A stretch of DNA of 64,000 nt from Chelonoidis abingdonii (Eukaryota > Chordata > Testudines > Testudinidae). The stretch covers positions 139,964,983 through 140,028,982 of the forward strand of contig NC_133772.1 of the NCBI RefSeq assembly GCF_003597395.2. Direction: 5' to 3'. Of the stretch, positions 1 to 12,724 are shown one piece after another. Positions within the stretch are counted from its first letter, which is position 1; every line of letters begins with the position of its first letter. A model generated the notes under the pieces. It worked only from the letters and a program-made list of their open reading frames with translations, ran no database searches and was not told the origin of the DNA. Position numbers and translations under genes: made by a program.

Positions 1-200
1 GGTTCACCACAACCCCAGGGCCCCTGGGTTGGGACCTGGAGTAGAGGGCGGGCCCAGGTCCCTCCCTCTCCACTCCCCTCCTCCAAGGACAGTAGGGGAG
101 TGATTAAGAACTGGTTCAGAGGCAAACAATAGCGCCCTGAACCTACCCCAGAGAAGAGAAAGCGCGAGACCCAGCAGAACAGTACCGGCAATTTGCCACA
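1..200 (+). mobile_element. Terminal part of an LTR (gypsy/ERV-like), cut by the window edge
   Basis: The block ends in ...TTTGCCACA at 200, right where CR1-like sequence resumes. Its reverse complement matches 63251-63440 over nearly the whole length, including the GC-rich core around a CCCAGGGCCCCTGGG-like motif. Two copies sharing the same abrupt terminus fit an LTR end of the TGTG...CACA type. The LTR at 13926-17965 contains a related GC-rich core. Superfamily (gypsy versus ERV) is not decided. Confidence 0.55.
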
Positions 201-202
201 CT

Positions 203-708
203 ATTAATATTGTGTTCAGTTCTGGTCATCCCATCTCAAAGATGCAGGGATACAAACAGAAGAGGCCTAGAGATGGGTGATGGATATGGAATGACTTCTC
301 TAATTAAGGAGATATGAAAAGGACTGGAAAGGGGTAGTTTAAAGAGATGGCACGGACAAAAAATGACAAATATCATACAGGCAGGAAATCAATTAAATCA
401 ATTTCATATTCTATGAAACTCAAACTTAAAGCTCACAAACAGAGATACTTCTCTTACTTAATCCAAGTTAACCTGGGGAACTCATTTCCATAAGACATTC
501 TCAAAGGCAAGAATTCAAAAGGGTAAACAACCGTTACATGGATAATGAGACCATCCACAGTCACATTAGAGAGGAAATTGGGGTTTCTTGAGAAGAAAAA
601 TGAAGCCACAGCATAAACCAACCACTAACTGATGGAAGAAATTTCCCATAGGGGAAGGTTATTCCAATACTGTCCACAAAGGGGCTTTTTGCACCTTCCT
701 CTAATCTA
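203..708 (+). mobile_element. Old CR1-type LINE fragment, 3' region
   Basis: The text runs from 'tgttcagttctggtcatccc' through 'ttattccaatactgtccac' to 'gcaccttcctctaatc', the order seen in the 3' part of vertebrate CR1 elements (end of the RT frame into the 3' UTR). It is strongly diverged with no open frame. The LTR end at 1-200 abuts it, so that LTR probably inserted into this CR1. Confidence 0.5.
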
Positions 709-2125
709 AAGCAGAGAGTCTCAGACTGTTTTGCTGGGCCCCCCTTTGAAAATATTTCAGGCTGTGACACCTCCACCTCCCACCAAAAAAGTGACAATCC
801 ATTCCCTTCATGCCAACCTTACTATTGTGTCACCTTCAGAGCTAGGAGCCTGACCAGCAGCCACTGCTCTCCGGTCACCCAACTCTGAAGGGAGTGCAGA
901 AGTAAGTCGAGAAATATTGATCTAAAGCAAACTAGACTAGAAGGACCTGGGGTCTGAGCCAGTCTGGGATTTCCTACAAAGTGACTTACAGAAAAAACTG
1001 AACAGGATTTTAACAGAAATTAGAGATATGATACCAGGATTTATTTTTAAAAAGTCACATTTATTTATACGATAAGTGTGTGTGTGTGTGTGTGTAATCC
1101 CAATCTGCCCTTTCATCTGAATTGTGTGCATAAGCGATTTAAAATAAGTATGAAATTACATATCTGGGTTCCCAGATGAAAGCTGAAGTCATTTTTCTTT
1201 TTTGTCGCCTACACCAGTGACCATGTGAATAGCTAACCTTCAAAAACCGTTATGCAGAATTGAATGTCAGCAGAGACCCTTCATTATTAGGACCTAAGAG
1301 GCATTCTCAGGCTGTACACTAACACTGAAAAGCCTAGACTGCATTTTGAATACGCAGCTGGGGAGCTAGAAAAGGTGTATGCAGCAGGAAGGAGCATTTT
1401 TGAATCTCATTATTGTTCAATCCCATGGAAAGCAAACAATGTTTTATGCCATATTAGTTCAGAATTGTCTTGTAAAATGATACAAGGAAAGGATAAACAT
1501 TAATATAACAGAGAGCTAGGAGCAATTCCTCATCAGACCCCCTCCCTACGCAGCCAAAATTCCCACTGGCTTTAATGAGAGATTTGTTTGACTGAGCGAG
1601 GCATGAGTGAAGACTGCAGGGGCACACAAATATAAGGCAAATTATGAATGGAACAGAGAAGGGCAGAAAGAGCAATAATTATTGAAGTTCAATTCAATTG
1701 TTCTTTCTCCCTCGTCCCCCACTCTCTACAGCGGCAATGAGAGGGCAGAGGAGTATGATTTCATTAAAAATAAAAGTTCTGTGCCTGCTAAAACAGTAAG
1801 TCCGGAATCCCCCGAGTTTACGTCTCTGTCACTCAGAGCAGAATTTGGCCCCAAATCCCTGGCAACAACTGTAGTTTTCTTCTGTGCTGCTCTGGTCTCT
1901 GCTCTCTCCCTTGTCTACATAGCCACACTAATTGCACAGCCATGTACACGCTTCAGGCATGTTCCCTCTGTTATTGACTTATCGCCTGCTATTGATAGAC
2001 ATGTGAATGAAGAAGTGGCATTTCTGTAAGGTGCAGGGTGTTAATTCTCTTAAGCCAGCACCTGCTGCCATCTGAGCTGTTTTAATAATGGATTTTTGAC
2101 ATTGCTGAATATTCGGGCGCAGGGA
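709..2125. other. Mostly unassigned intergenic sequence
   Basis: Around 712-835 the string 'gagtctcagactgttttgct' followed by a run of C and 'aatatttcaggctgtgacac' resembles a worn hAT (MER5-like) end, but no partner end or target duplication was found. A 115-codon open frame at 1682-2029 (+) shows no recognisable domain and no splice context; I treat it as chance. Confidence 0.3.
1074..1096. repeat. (TG)n microsatellite
   Basis: About eleven uninterrupted TG units are read directly in the sequence. Confidence 0.9.
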
Positions 2126-2127
2126 AT

Positions 2128-2430
2128 CAATATTTTGGCGATTTGAAAAATAACAAAAAACCCCCTAAAAAACGTAAAGTTCAGTTTAAAATTAAGCATT
2201 TTGTTTAATATTGTTGTTTTTCTTTAGAGTTTTAAAAATAAAATTAAGGTTAATTTCAAACTGGAGAGTTATTTTGAACAGAAAAGTCAAAACATCTCAA
2301 AAGAAAACATTTTGATTTAAAAAATATTTGTCCTTTTCCAACTGAAACCCTTTTTTGCCAGCACCAACAGGAATACACAAAATGCTTTGATCAACCCAAA
2401 TCTGCAATTTTTTACTGAAAACAAGTTTTG
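2128..2430. repeat. AT-rich interspersed repeat of the AACATTTTG type
   Basis: Runs of 'aaaacattttgatttaaaa', 'aaaatttcaaactg' and similar words recur at 5580-6125, 12725-13340, 13590-13700 and 35755-36110, always in AT-rich blocks of 100-550 bp. The shared vocabulary suggests one old repeat family. No terminal structure or coding capacity was found. Confidence 0.3.
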
Positions 2431-2659
2431 GCTGAAAATGTTGGGCAGGTCTGCGGGCGATCTGTCAGAGATCAGAAGGAAAAGGCTCCAAGGCCGAAGC
2501 TTAGAAAGCAAATCATGCCGATCCTTGCCTTCCGTACTGCTGGCGTTACTGGGGAAGTGGGGGCACCAGAGAAAATACTGCTTTGGATAGTCTCAGCTGC
2601 TCACTGCCCCAGGAGGCCATGGGCAACTTAACCATCTTAGAGCAACTTGGGGCTGCCAT

Positions 2660-3330
2660 AATTTAGGGCATATACATACCCTACAAACTTAAGTTGACCT
2701 GTGTTAGGTTGATTTACAACTACTTCTGCAATGGTTCATGGCCACACTACCCTCCTTCTGCCAGTGGTGCGTGTCCTCGCCAAGAGTGCTTCCGCTGACA
2801 TAAGCTGGGCAGTGTGGAGGCCTCTCAGCAATCAGATCCCCACAGGGAGCCCAGCTGCACCAAGGCTCCCAGCTCCCCTCCACATCAGGAGCTTGGTTGC
2901 CCCCTGGGCTCCTGCCTCCCTCCTTGCTCCCAGGAGCCCATCTTCCCCTGTAAGGGTCTTGGCTCTGAGCTCCCCGCCAGGAGCCCAGCTGCCCCCCACC
3001 AGCTCTCAGTGGGGAGCTCCGTGCCCAGAGCCTGGGGGGCAGGGAGCCAGGAGCCTGCACACAGAGAGCCAGGAGCCCAGGCAGCATCTGTCTCAGAGGG
3101 GAGAACAGGGAGATCTGGCAGCAGCCTGGCACGGAAGGGGGAGCCAAGAGCCTGGGGTGGGGGAGCCAGGCTGTAGCTGGGGTCCCCCTCAAAACCCTCC
3201 AGAAACCTCCCATGACAGCTAAGTTACTTGTCAATCGCACGGCTCCAGCACCAGAATGACAGCCAACAGCTGATGTAAGTAACCCTAATCGGACAGTGCC
3301 TCACCCTAACGACATCAACAGAAGCCCTCT
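2660..3330. mobile_element. Non-autonomous DNA transposon with GC-rich repetitive core
   Basis: The left part ('cctacaaacttaagttgacc', 'ttaggttgatttacaactac') shares words with the element at 6945-7210. The core 2810-3190 is built of degenerate 'gggagcccaggagcc'-like units, giving long but meaningless open frames on both strands. The right end near 3330 ('ctaacgacatcaac') is a weak counterpart of the left, and no clean target duplication was found. Superfamily is unknown (Harbinger- or hAT-like). Confidence 0.4.
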
Positions 3331-3771
3331 GCCTCTGTGGAAATGGAGTTATGTTGTCGGTGGAGAAGGAGACTTACACTGGCAGGAGCAAGGCTGCAGT
3401 GTGGACACAGACATCAGGAGACTGAGGTGAGCTGCCTGACGGTGACCAAACTGTAGATCAGACCAGGCTTCACATAAGGCGCCGGGGAGGCCACGAGTCC
3501 TGGGGAGTGAAGAAGTGTCCTGAACCCCTTGGTCCCATTCTGAGTGCATCATAATCAGAGCAGAGCATCCAACCCCTCATTTATAGATACAAAGGGATAC
3601 TGGGCAGGCTTTGAAATTCAAAATGTGATTTAGGTTCATACTTGGCCAGTCTGATCATTAATTAGAATTTGTGGTGTTGGTTTTGTGGTTTTTTTAAACG
3701 TAGTGTTCTGGGACAAAAAGGGAAAGCAATTGCTACTTTGGTAGACACAAAGCATATTTGTGTGCACACGC

Positions 3772-3811
<40 letters not shown>

Positions 3812-5312
3812 TTTTGTTCCTCTGCTGGCTTCATGGCAGCTTTCAACTAGCACACTTATTCCCAGAGCTGTTTTGACATCAATCAGTTATGAGGAGACAT
3901 AAACAAATATGTTTCAGCATGACAAGGTGTTATATAAACTTAGATTGTTAAGTAAAACTGTCATGCTCATTTTGGCTTTCTTTAAAATGTAGGAGAATAA
4001 GATTGTCATTGTTTCAAATATAAAAGGACAAGCACAGTAGGAGAGAAATCTCCTTCAAACATCTTGTAAACCAAGAGCTGTAATGTCTTCTCAATAGCAG
4101 CTTCATTTTTTCTTCTTGAGCAGCTTCAATCCCCTTTTCTGTGTGGTTGAAATCCGTTTAATCTTCCTGCCTATTCTATTCTATTCATGCTGTATGAGAA
4201 AAAAACAACACGTCAATCTAATTGCCAGCTCTCCAGTTTAGGGTACAATAGCTAGGCAGCAGGGCCACCACCTGCATTTGCAAGGTTAAGAAATGTTCGC
4301 CTGTGGCTACAAGTGTTTTTGCCAAGTGATTTCCAAAGCTAGTGCTGCCAATATGCTTCAAACAGGTTTTTACCAATAATAAATGGAAAGGCTACTGGCA
4401 GCCCCCTCAGCAGGCCTCTATTTGTGTATATGGAGCAATCAATGGAGGACAGTTCCGAGCAAAGTTTGTCTGTTGACCCTAGCTACACGCAGCTGAGCTT
4501 GCTTGGAATACTCTGAGACAGGAGACAGTGGATGCTCTGCAGTTCTGTCACCAATTCCCACAGGTCACCCTGACTTAGAACAGACCAGCTATCTACTGCT
4601 AGGCAAGTTGTGAGAGCACAAGAGAGCTCCAAGAAGAGTGGCTCACACACTGTGTCTGTGACTTCAGGTTTGGGGGTGACAGACCACTCGCTAAAGTCCT
4701 TAGTTCCTGTTCATTGCTGTTATCCTCAGGTCGAGATGCACTAGAAATGCTATCATTTCTGATGTTCTCCACATACGTTGATTGTCAGTCCTTCAGACAT
4801 GACAATATAAATGCTGGTGCCAATTCCTTAGTGTAATTACATTCTACTAGATCTCTTTTTCATTGCTAATACAGCCACCTCATCTCATTTCTTACTTCAT
4901 TGTCAAGGACACCACCATTCATATTTTGGGGCTACCTTTGTGCCTGCTGGTTTCTCCCTTCTGTTGAAAGATAAATTGTATTGTCACACTGTGTAAGGTT
5001 TGCATTTGGGCAGCCTCACTTTTATCAATGTCATCCCGTCTTGATTTCTCTTTCCTATGCTCTCCATTAACATACAAATATCTTCATGTTCCAAGGGGAG
5101 ATGTTGTCATGTCTTGTGAGCCATCACATTAATCTTATCTTGTGCCTCTGTCCAGTGTCATCTGCCCTATGATTGTCTCTGTATCTTTGGTGTTCATTCT
5201 GTAATCAGGTCAGTATTATCAGCTCCTCGTAATCACACAAATAATGTTTCATATGAACTCTGCTGGATATTCTGCTCTATGACCCGCTCTGTTTCTCCAC
5301 AGGACAGGGACG
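3331..5312. other. Intergenic, apparently single-copy sequence
   Basis: Apart from the CA repeat at 3757-3808 I see no repeat signature, exon or RNA gene. The stretch 4200-4480 is compositionally balanced and would be a reasonable place to look for conserved noncoding sequence, but that cannot be judged from one genome. Confidence 0.4.
3757..3808. repeat. (CA)n microsatellite
   Basis: Begins as CACACG-interrupted units and continues as about 17 perfect CA units. Confidence 0.95.
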
Positions 5313-5492
5313 GAGTCCCTGGCTGTGGTTTGCCAGAAGCTGGGAACAGGCGACAGGGGATGGATCACTTGATGATTTCCTGTTAGGTTCACTCCCTCTG
5401 GGGCACCTGGAATTGGCCACTGCTGGAAGACAGGATACTAGACTAGATCAATCTTTGGTCTGACCCAGTAGAGCCGGTCTTATGTTCGTTCT
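5313..5492 (+). mobile_element. CR1-type LINE 3' tail
   Basis: Reads 'tgccagaagctgggaacagg', 'ctctggggcacctgg', 'ggaagacaggatactagact' and ends 'ggtcttatgttcg'. The same series is found, better preserved, at 19550-19712. This is the 3' UTR of a CR1 subfamily ending in TTCTTATG-like words; the copy is heavily 5'-truncated, as usual for LINEs. Confidence 0.75.
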
Positions 5493-5579
5493 CCCTATCT
5501 CTGTGTGAGGTGCAGGAGAAGATAATGTAATGGTGCTTGTACATAATTTACTGTCTCCCCCCATTACATCTGGATATCC

Positions 5580-6125
5580 TATTCCTGACAGCTGGTCAAC
5601 TCATATTTGACAAAAATGAAATTATGATGACATGTCAGGTTGACATGAATTGAAATGTTTTGTTGTGTCAAAGGAACTAGAAATATTTTGTCCAAGTCAG
5701 TTTGACATAATTTTGTGCCTACTTTAGCTGCGGCAGTACCTTATGGGAGTTGTGATTTGCTGCCTGATGCCCCCATTCTCCTATATGAGCTGGATTACAT
5801 CTTCCATGATGCATTGCAGCGTCCCCTCTGGTTGAACCAATGCGGTTCCTCATGTGAGTCACATGACCACAGTGCATTATGGAGGATGGAGTCTGGCTCA
5901 AAGAGGAGAATGGAAACCTTAGGCACTGCGCCAGCTCTGGGGAATATAGGTTGATGTTGAACCAAGTCAAAACAAAATGTTTCTCTTCAGTTTGACAAAG
6001 GGAAATTAAATGTTTTGCCATTCAGAATTGAAGTTTTTCAGCTCTTTCTGTTTCTGTTGGATATTTTGAAAAACAAATTTTCAAATGCCATAATTTTCTG
6101 AGGGACGGGAATTTTGATTTTTTTA
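5580..6125. repeat. Probable composite interspersed repeat, AACATTTTG type
   Basis: The two flanks (5600-5710 and 5955-6120) are rich in 'gaaatgttttg', 'aaaatgtttc' and 'aaattttcaaatg' words. The middle (5735-5890) holds the pair 'accttatgggagttgtga' and 'agtgcattatggaggatgga', a motif pair often found near the ends of short DNA transposons. Boundaries are approximate. Confidence 0.3.
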
Positions 6126-6944
6126 CCAACTTTACTACTCTTGTTTATGTCTCCAGTTGCTCAGTTTCCTTTGTTGAATATGTCCTCAGTCACAAAGACA
6201 TTGAGCTTTTAATGTTACCAGGACAGGAATGAAATAAGTGAAATGATATTTATCATCCTAGCTGTCTGTAGTATCGTGGCCCACAGGCTGTTGATGGTCA
6301 GCTTTTCCATGCTCTTAACTGTTGCTTTTCCTTAGTGAACATCATGAAGAACAACATGCTGCCTTGTATGTTAATATTCACAAAGCTGAGAACAGTAGAG
6401 ATCCCTTCTTTAATGCACCTCTCGGTTCTGTTCCTCGGCTCCTTTTCCATTCACTATAAAACACTTACTTTCAGCCTGGATGATCTTTATTACACATTCA
6501 GCCAAATAACAAACAAAGGGCACATGTATGTCTCCATGAGTGACTGAGCACAGCTCACCGTGGGGAGAGGAGGAAAGAGAATGAACTGCATGTGACAGGT
6601 GCTAGTTAAATCACTTATGCACAACTGGAAGGCGCTCAGATACTAGCATGAGGAGGGCAGCGAAAGAACCTAGATAGCACAGGACTGAATTTTACTTAAT
6701 GTGTGACAGCCACCTTGAAATAATTTACAGCATGTCCCCTTTCTCAGCAGTTATGTAGCAAGCCTTTCCAAATGCACTGTTTGTGTAAGGCAAGCCGGGC
6801 TGGGCTCCGCAGAGATTCTCACTTCTATAGAAACACTTGGTTCATTCCAGTTCTAGAGGTGTCACAAGTTCTAGCAATATTCCCTGTTCTACATATAGGA
6901 CATGGAAGTGAATCTTTACTTTCTCTAAAATTGGAATCCTAGGG

Positions 6945-7210
6945 GAGGTCTACGCTATAGCCAGGATTGACGCTCTGAGATCGATTCACTGGAGGTCGAT
7001 TTAGCGGGTCTAGTAAAGACCCACCAAATTGACTGCAGATCGCCGTCCAGTCGATCCCTGTACTCTACCCCCGATGAGAAGAGTAAGGTGAGTCGATGGG
7101 AGAAACTCTGGGTGTAGACCCCGCAGTAAGACCTAAGGTACATCGACTCCAGCTACATTATTCACGTAGCTGGAGTTGCGTAGTGTAGGTCGACTTACAG
7201 CATAGCCCAA
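6945..7210. mobile_element. Short non-autonomous DNA transposon (MITE-like)
   Basis: The left end carries 'ggtctacgctatagcc' and the right end 'acagcatagccc', degenerate inverted repeats of one another. An internal palindrome, CGTAGCTGGAGT against ACTCCAGCTAC, lies at 7149-7176. No open frame beyond chance and no clear target duplication. The motif 'aggtcgacttacag' links it to the element at 2660-3330. Confidence 0.5.
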
Positions 7211-8754
7211 GCTTTAGAAGTGGCTAAAACTTGATATTACAATGTTTTCTAGCATTTACCCCACACAACTGAGCAAAGCTAGTGACTCATTTCTTTATAA
7301 AAATATTCATGAATGCTATGAAAAAGCCTGAATGATGTAAACACATTTTGTATTTTAGCTCCTTTTTGGATTCAATGTCTTAGAAATAATATCTGGGATG
7401 CCAAAGGGCATTTGTGTTTCTTCGCAGAATGAAAACAGAGCTTTTCTCTGTCTCAGTGCAAGCTGACATTGGGAGGAATTAGAAAATATAACCAAAGAAA
7501 ATGAGGCTGATGGATCTCTCTTTGTGGTGATATTCACCTCTGCTCGAAGGGCCTGCACATGGCGGAGGGAGCATTACATATACTATGTACACCCTACAAA
7601 TAGGGTCTCACACTAGGATTTTATTAGGAAAACAGTGAGATAAGGATGTCACTCTATATCTTCTGCTTTCTATGGGCCAGATCTGATCTCAATTATATCC
7701 ATATAAATGTGGCACAACTCCCTTGATGGTGGTGCTGGCATCACGGCCAGCTTACCCCAGTGTCATTGAGATGCCAAATGGCCCTTTCTGAAGTGAATGA
7801 CTGGATTCTATTTACACTGAAATGTTCAAAAGCTCAACTGGCAAGTCAAAGGATCAATAGGATGATTTGTTCTGCATATCTGTAGATATCTGTATCTATA
7901 TCTTCCCGTCTCCCCCATCTAGCTAGATTGCAAATAATGGGAAGCTATGGATCCAATCATCTCAAAGACAGAACAATCCCCTCGCTGTTGCAATGACATC
8001 TGTGTAAGCTGAAAGGGAACAATGTACAGAGGAACTGTAAGCAATTCTACTTATATTTTATCAATAGGATTTAAAGACACATGGGATTATTCAACTGTGC
8101 ATACGCAAAGCCCATCTGCTAATGTCTCATCAAAACCAAAAAGCTATGGGTTTTTTTTTTACTGTGTGTACCACCAGCAAAAGGCAAAGAGCAATTTCTG
8201 GAAACTTCCAGCTGCCATGAAGACAAGAGTCTTCCCCCCTACCCCACTCAGGCCTTTAAAATATGGCAGAATAGCATTTTCCCCAACAAAGTACCTAATG
8301 CAAAGGCAGTACCATTCCTGCAGCAAATGGACAAAAAGCCATGCTGCAGGGGTTAGTCCATGTATTTATTTTGAAACAACTGAGTGTTGTTTCCCATTTC
8401 CTTTTGAATTGGTCCAAGTGCCATGTTGCTCTTGTTGAGACTTGGAGCATGATGAGGTTTACTCTGAACAGATGGAACCATAACTGATGTTTCGCTCCCG
8501 CTGGATCCATCCATGCTGTTCACCAGTGCTGACCTTTTAACAATAGCCATGGTGCTTTATATCCACTTCATGATGTTTGAACATGTCACTCATGCCGAGG
8601 GTGCACAAAAGTGGTATTTTAGGAACAATAATTTCCAACAGATGTATATTGTATCTGCTCAAAAAGGATTGTGTAAGGTGATATGATCATGAGATTTATA
8701 AAGAAGAGACTCTCAAGTAGGAGTAGACATGCTACTTCACCTCAATATTTGACA
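7211..8754. other. Intergenic, no feature recognised
   Basis: No repeat signature, coding domain or RNA gene recognised. Short open frames (for example 8022-8438 +) have no recognisable domain. Confidence 0.4.
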
Positions 8755-9306
8755 CTGGTACAACCATCGTTGGAATCCTGGGTCCAGTTCTGGTGCCCAT
8801 AATTCAAGAAGGATGTTGATAAATTGGAGAGGATTCAGAGAAGAGCCATGGGAATGACTAAATGATTAAAAAACTTGCATTATTGTGACAGACTGAAAGA
8901 GCTCAATCTATTTTAACAAAAAGAAGGTTAAGGAGTGACTTGATTACAGTCTATAAGTACCTAGTTGGGGAACAAATATTTAATAAAGACTTCTTCAGTC
9001 TAGCAGAGAAAGGGATAACATGATCCATTGTCTGAAAGTTGAAGCTAGGCAAATTCAGAATGGAATTAAAGCATTAATTTTTAACAGTGAGAGTAACTAA
9101 CCACTTGAACAATTTACCAGGGGTGGTGGTGGATTCTCCATCACTGACAATTTTAAAATCAAGATTGGATGTTTGTTTGTTTGTTTCTAGAAGATCTGCT
9201 TTCACAATTATTTTGGGGCAGTCCTCTGACCTGTGTTATAAAGGAGGTCAGACTAGATTATCACAATGGTCCCTTCTGGCCTTGAAACCTACAGATCTTT
9301 GAATCT
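8755..9306 (+). mobile_element. Old CR1-type LINE fragment, 3' half
   Basis: Recognisable steps are 'gggtccagttctggtgccc', 'aattggagaggattcagag', 'ttgattacagtctataag' and the tail 'tcccttctggccttgaaacc' plus 'atctttgaatctat'. This order matches the end of the RT frame and 3' UTR of an older CR1 subfamily than the one at 40500. It is full of stops and indels. Confidence 0.65.
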
Positions 9307-12300
9307 ATATTACATAAAAATGTACATTTATTGCAACTGCTATGCTCTTTTTGCATATTCTGTCAAATGATCCAGCATCTTCCTGTATACTGTAAAACCT
9401 GGCTTGGTATAAGCGTGGTGTTTCTGGAAATACAGTGTATATTTTTATGGACCAACTCAATAATCAGATAAGGGGTTTATTAAGTAATCAGGGGCAGGGA
9501 CATAATATTTGGTTCCCAGGCACACTGGCTGGTTGGTCCTGTCTACTGTGTGTTCCAGCCAGGTATCCCCCATGTTCTTTGTTAAGTCAAGTAACCCAAT
9601 ACCTCTCTCCTCTATTGAACATCAGACAAGACATATTTTCACCCTCTATGAGACTGCACAGACAATTCTTTTTTGGCTGAAAAAAATGTGATGCTTTAAA
9701 TTAAAGGGGTCATGATAGCCTTGGTAGGAGATTCATTTCTCAGAAGCACTAGAGGGAGGGATTTCCATACAATGAGATATTCCAAAGCATTGGCCAAAAT
9801 AGATACTAAGTTATATTTACACATATCCTTTAACTCCCTGGAAATCTATATTCCAAAGTACCTCATTTTCTCCTTTGAAAGGGAGAATCACAAAAAGGGA
9901 GACTACATCCAGCCCAATTAATAGGCATTCAAATCTTGAATAGTTTAAACCCTGAGTCTGATCCAAAGTTATCATTAATTGCCATGAAACCTGGGACTGA
10001 GTTTTCTGACTGTGTAGTGAAATCATTACAGAAAACCTGCATAGCTGAACAAGATTTAATAGATATGAATAATGAAACATAGCTTTAAAATATACAATAG
10101 GAACAATGTGCAACATTATCCTTTTATGTGCATTCACACAAGCCTGCCAGTGGCCAGATCAGGCACACCTGAACACCAGGGAAAAACGAGTCTCAGCATT
10201 TCCAGTTCGACCAAAATTAGAGTGAACATAACAATGGGCCACAAAGACACTTCTTATGAGAGTCTCCAGCAGGATTTTTTGACCAAAAAGGCTCAATTCA
10301 ATTTCAAATAAGCAGTGGGAGTTTGGGATTCTTCCTCAAAGTGACTGTCTTGAGGGTTCTCCCATAATTAATTATCGGTAGCCTTAAAGCAAAAGAGCCC
10401 TACAGAGAACTGTATAGAACATTTCTTTCCTTCTGTATGTGAAATCTATCCACAGCGTCTTCTTAATGAAGTTATATAATCCTGCTCTACCCCCTGAAGT
10501 CATGATCTATTGCTAAGCCCTTCCACACAGATAAGAACAAGTGCAAGGAAAGGAATATTACAAGCATTTATAATTCTCTGTTTTCCTTTTCTGCTCTTCT
10601 ATCCCATTATCTCTGTTCTCATTGTTGTTGTTTGTTCTTGTTTGTTTGTTTTCTCTTCTACATGTCTCTGGTTTTGCGGCCGAATAATCATATCTCTGTG
10701 TATCCTAAAATAACTGTGTGTATAATTCTTACCTTGTGCTGCAGAGTGCAGTTTATGGAATAATTGCTACAACCTGGAGTAGAAAATAAGCTTAGAAATA
10801 AATTTAAAAAGGAGAAGATGGAGTTGATTCCCATGTGTGTGAGAAAGAATGCAGCAGAGAAGCGGAGACCTATGTTGGAAGCAGGGAAGGGAAGGGAAGA
10901 GAAGAGAAGAGAGCACTGCGTGAAGATGACTGCTAGTGTTATGTAAGCGAGAGATGTGCAGCTGCAGAGACCAGAGCTCATCCTCCCTTGTGGCAGGTAG
11001 CGCTCCAAGCTGCAGGAATGGATCAGGAGGCTGCAGCCTCCAGCGAGAACTGGTTACTAGGTTTGATAAGGCTTGAAGAAATGACCAGTGTGATTGTGAC
11101 CTACACACTCTCATTGGTGTAATGCAAAGAACAAACCAGTCTCTAGCAGTTTGCCAACTCTTCAGAAAGAGGCAATCCCAGCCTCCTGCACTGTGGCTGC
11201 AGGAATGGTGCAGCTCCACTGCACAGGCAAAGAAGTTGGTTGCTGCTACACAGCCAGTGCAGCACAGAGCACCAGTGTGGCCAGGCACAGAACGAGGAGC
11301 AGGCAGCGCAGAGATAGGCTGAAAGAGGCAGTGGTGTGGGAGAGTCTGCAGAAGCTACTTCAGCCATTAGGCTGCCTTAGCCTGGGTAGAGCAGCTCCTC
11401 AGATCGCTTCTCAAACACACAGCACCTGGCCCCACTCCCCGGGCTGACTGCTGGCCTCTGCATTTGCCCTTCTGCTCCCTGGTTTTACTGGAATGGGCTG
11501 TGAGCCCCGGGGACTGGTTGCTGCACCTGTTAGAGTTGATGCAATGGCCCCTTGGATTAAATGGGAGCAGGTTCCAGCCCAGGGAGCAAGCGAACCGGAC
11601 CGATCCCAGCTGCAGGCTGTCAGAGCAGGAATGAGTCCTAGGGGCCCAGCTGTGGTAGGTTAGGAAATGCCCAGACCACAATAAAAGGGATGAGCTGGGA
11701 GCCTGCAGGGCTGGTTGCTATCAGGGGATATTGCTTTCTGCAAAGAAGGTAGAAATGATTTGAGAAAGGCTGCTTTTAGCATTAGCGTGACACTCAATCC
11801 TTGATATCCTACAGCCAGGCTTTCCTAGTGAAAAACATGCGGCAGGCAGGCTGGCTACCTTTCTGCCCCTGGTTTCCTGGCTGTGCCATCTGTCAGTGTG
11901 TTTGTTCTGGGCTTTTCATCAGCTGAGCTTCCAGACCTGGGAGTTTGAAAAGTTTGGGGTGTCCCATGCCTCACTACATCCCTATCACCTTTAGAGGCCC
12001 ACTAAGACTGTAAAAATGTAACTGTACCAGCAAGGATTGGTTTAAAACATTCTGTGAGCTTAAGAGAAAAAGGAGGAAAAGTTGTTTAAAACCAGTAGGA
12101 TCTTAAGGGGAAAGTGCCAGATTGACTTTCAGCCAGATTGTCCAATCCACCCAACCTCCCTGGGTGTTGAGATTCAGCCAGAGGCAGGAACCATAATTAA
12201 AGGCTTGGCACTGAAGCTTCTCAACCTGCTAACTTTTTTTTGCAAGCACAAAGGCCAGGCAGAAGAGAGAAGCTGTGAGGCTTTTCTGGAGGAAATGACT

Positions 12301-12724
12301 GATAGAGGAAAGAAGCCAATTCTGGCCCCCAAACCACTGTGCAAGAGGGAAGAGCTGATGTGTTCATTTCTGTGTGTATCCAAGGCACAGCACCACTGAC
12401 CTGTGTTTGTCTCTGATTTTAAACACAAAAGTGCAAACATACTATCTTAACATGGTCTGAGTGCCTGGCCGAGAGCAGCAGGAAGTGCTCTATGATCCTG
12501 TTCCTGGAAAGGGATCTGTCCCTGTGAACCCTCATCCCCTGGGATAGTTAGTGAAAATCCTTACTGCATTTCCCTTTACATGATCAGCACACGGTCTAGA
12601 GCTGTGTCAAGCAATGGACGCTCTGTTGCCATTTATGTGCAAAGAGGGATAGTTAGGAGAGTCCAGTATCTGCAGAAGTGTGCCTGCCCCTTGAGAGGAA
12701 AAGTGTGACTGATCTCACAGAAAA
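9307..12724. other. Intergenic, largely unassigned
   Basis: A purine-rich GGGAA/GAGAA tract lies at 10886-10912. At 11640-11720 'cacaataaaagggatgagct' next to GC-rich flanks looks like an LTR core promoter or poly(A) region, but no LTR ends were found. Other open frames here show no domains. Confidence 0.3.

Noticed and set aside
1682..2029. 115-codon open frame (+) with a hydrophobic stretch
   Set aside because: No recognisable domain, no splice sites or promoter, unremarkable surroundings; length is within chance for 64 kb.
2704..3240. Long overlapping frames on both strands (178, 163 and 120 codons)
   Set aside because: They come from GC-rich repeated units inside a DNA transposon; composition is Pro/Ser/Gly-rich on both strands with no domain.
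3757..3808. Possible Z-DNA or regulatory element
   Set aside because: An ordinary CA microsatellite; no evidence beyond base composition.
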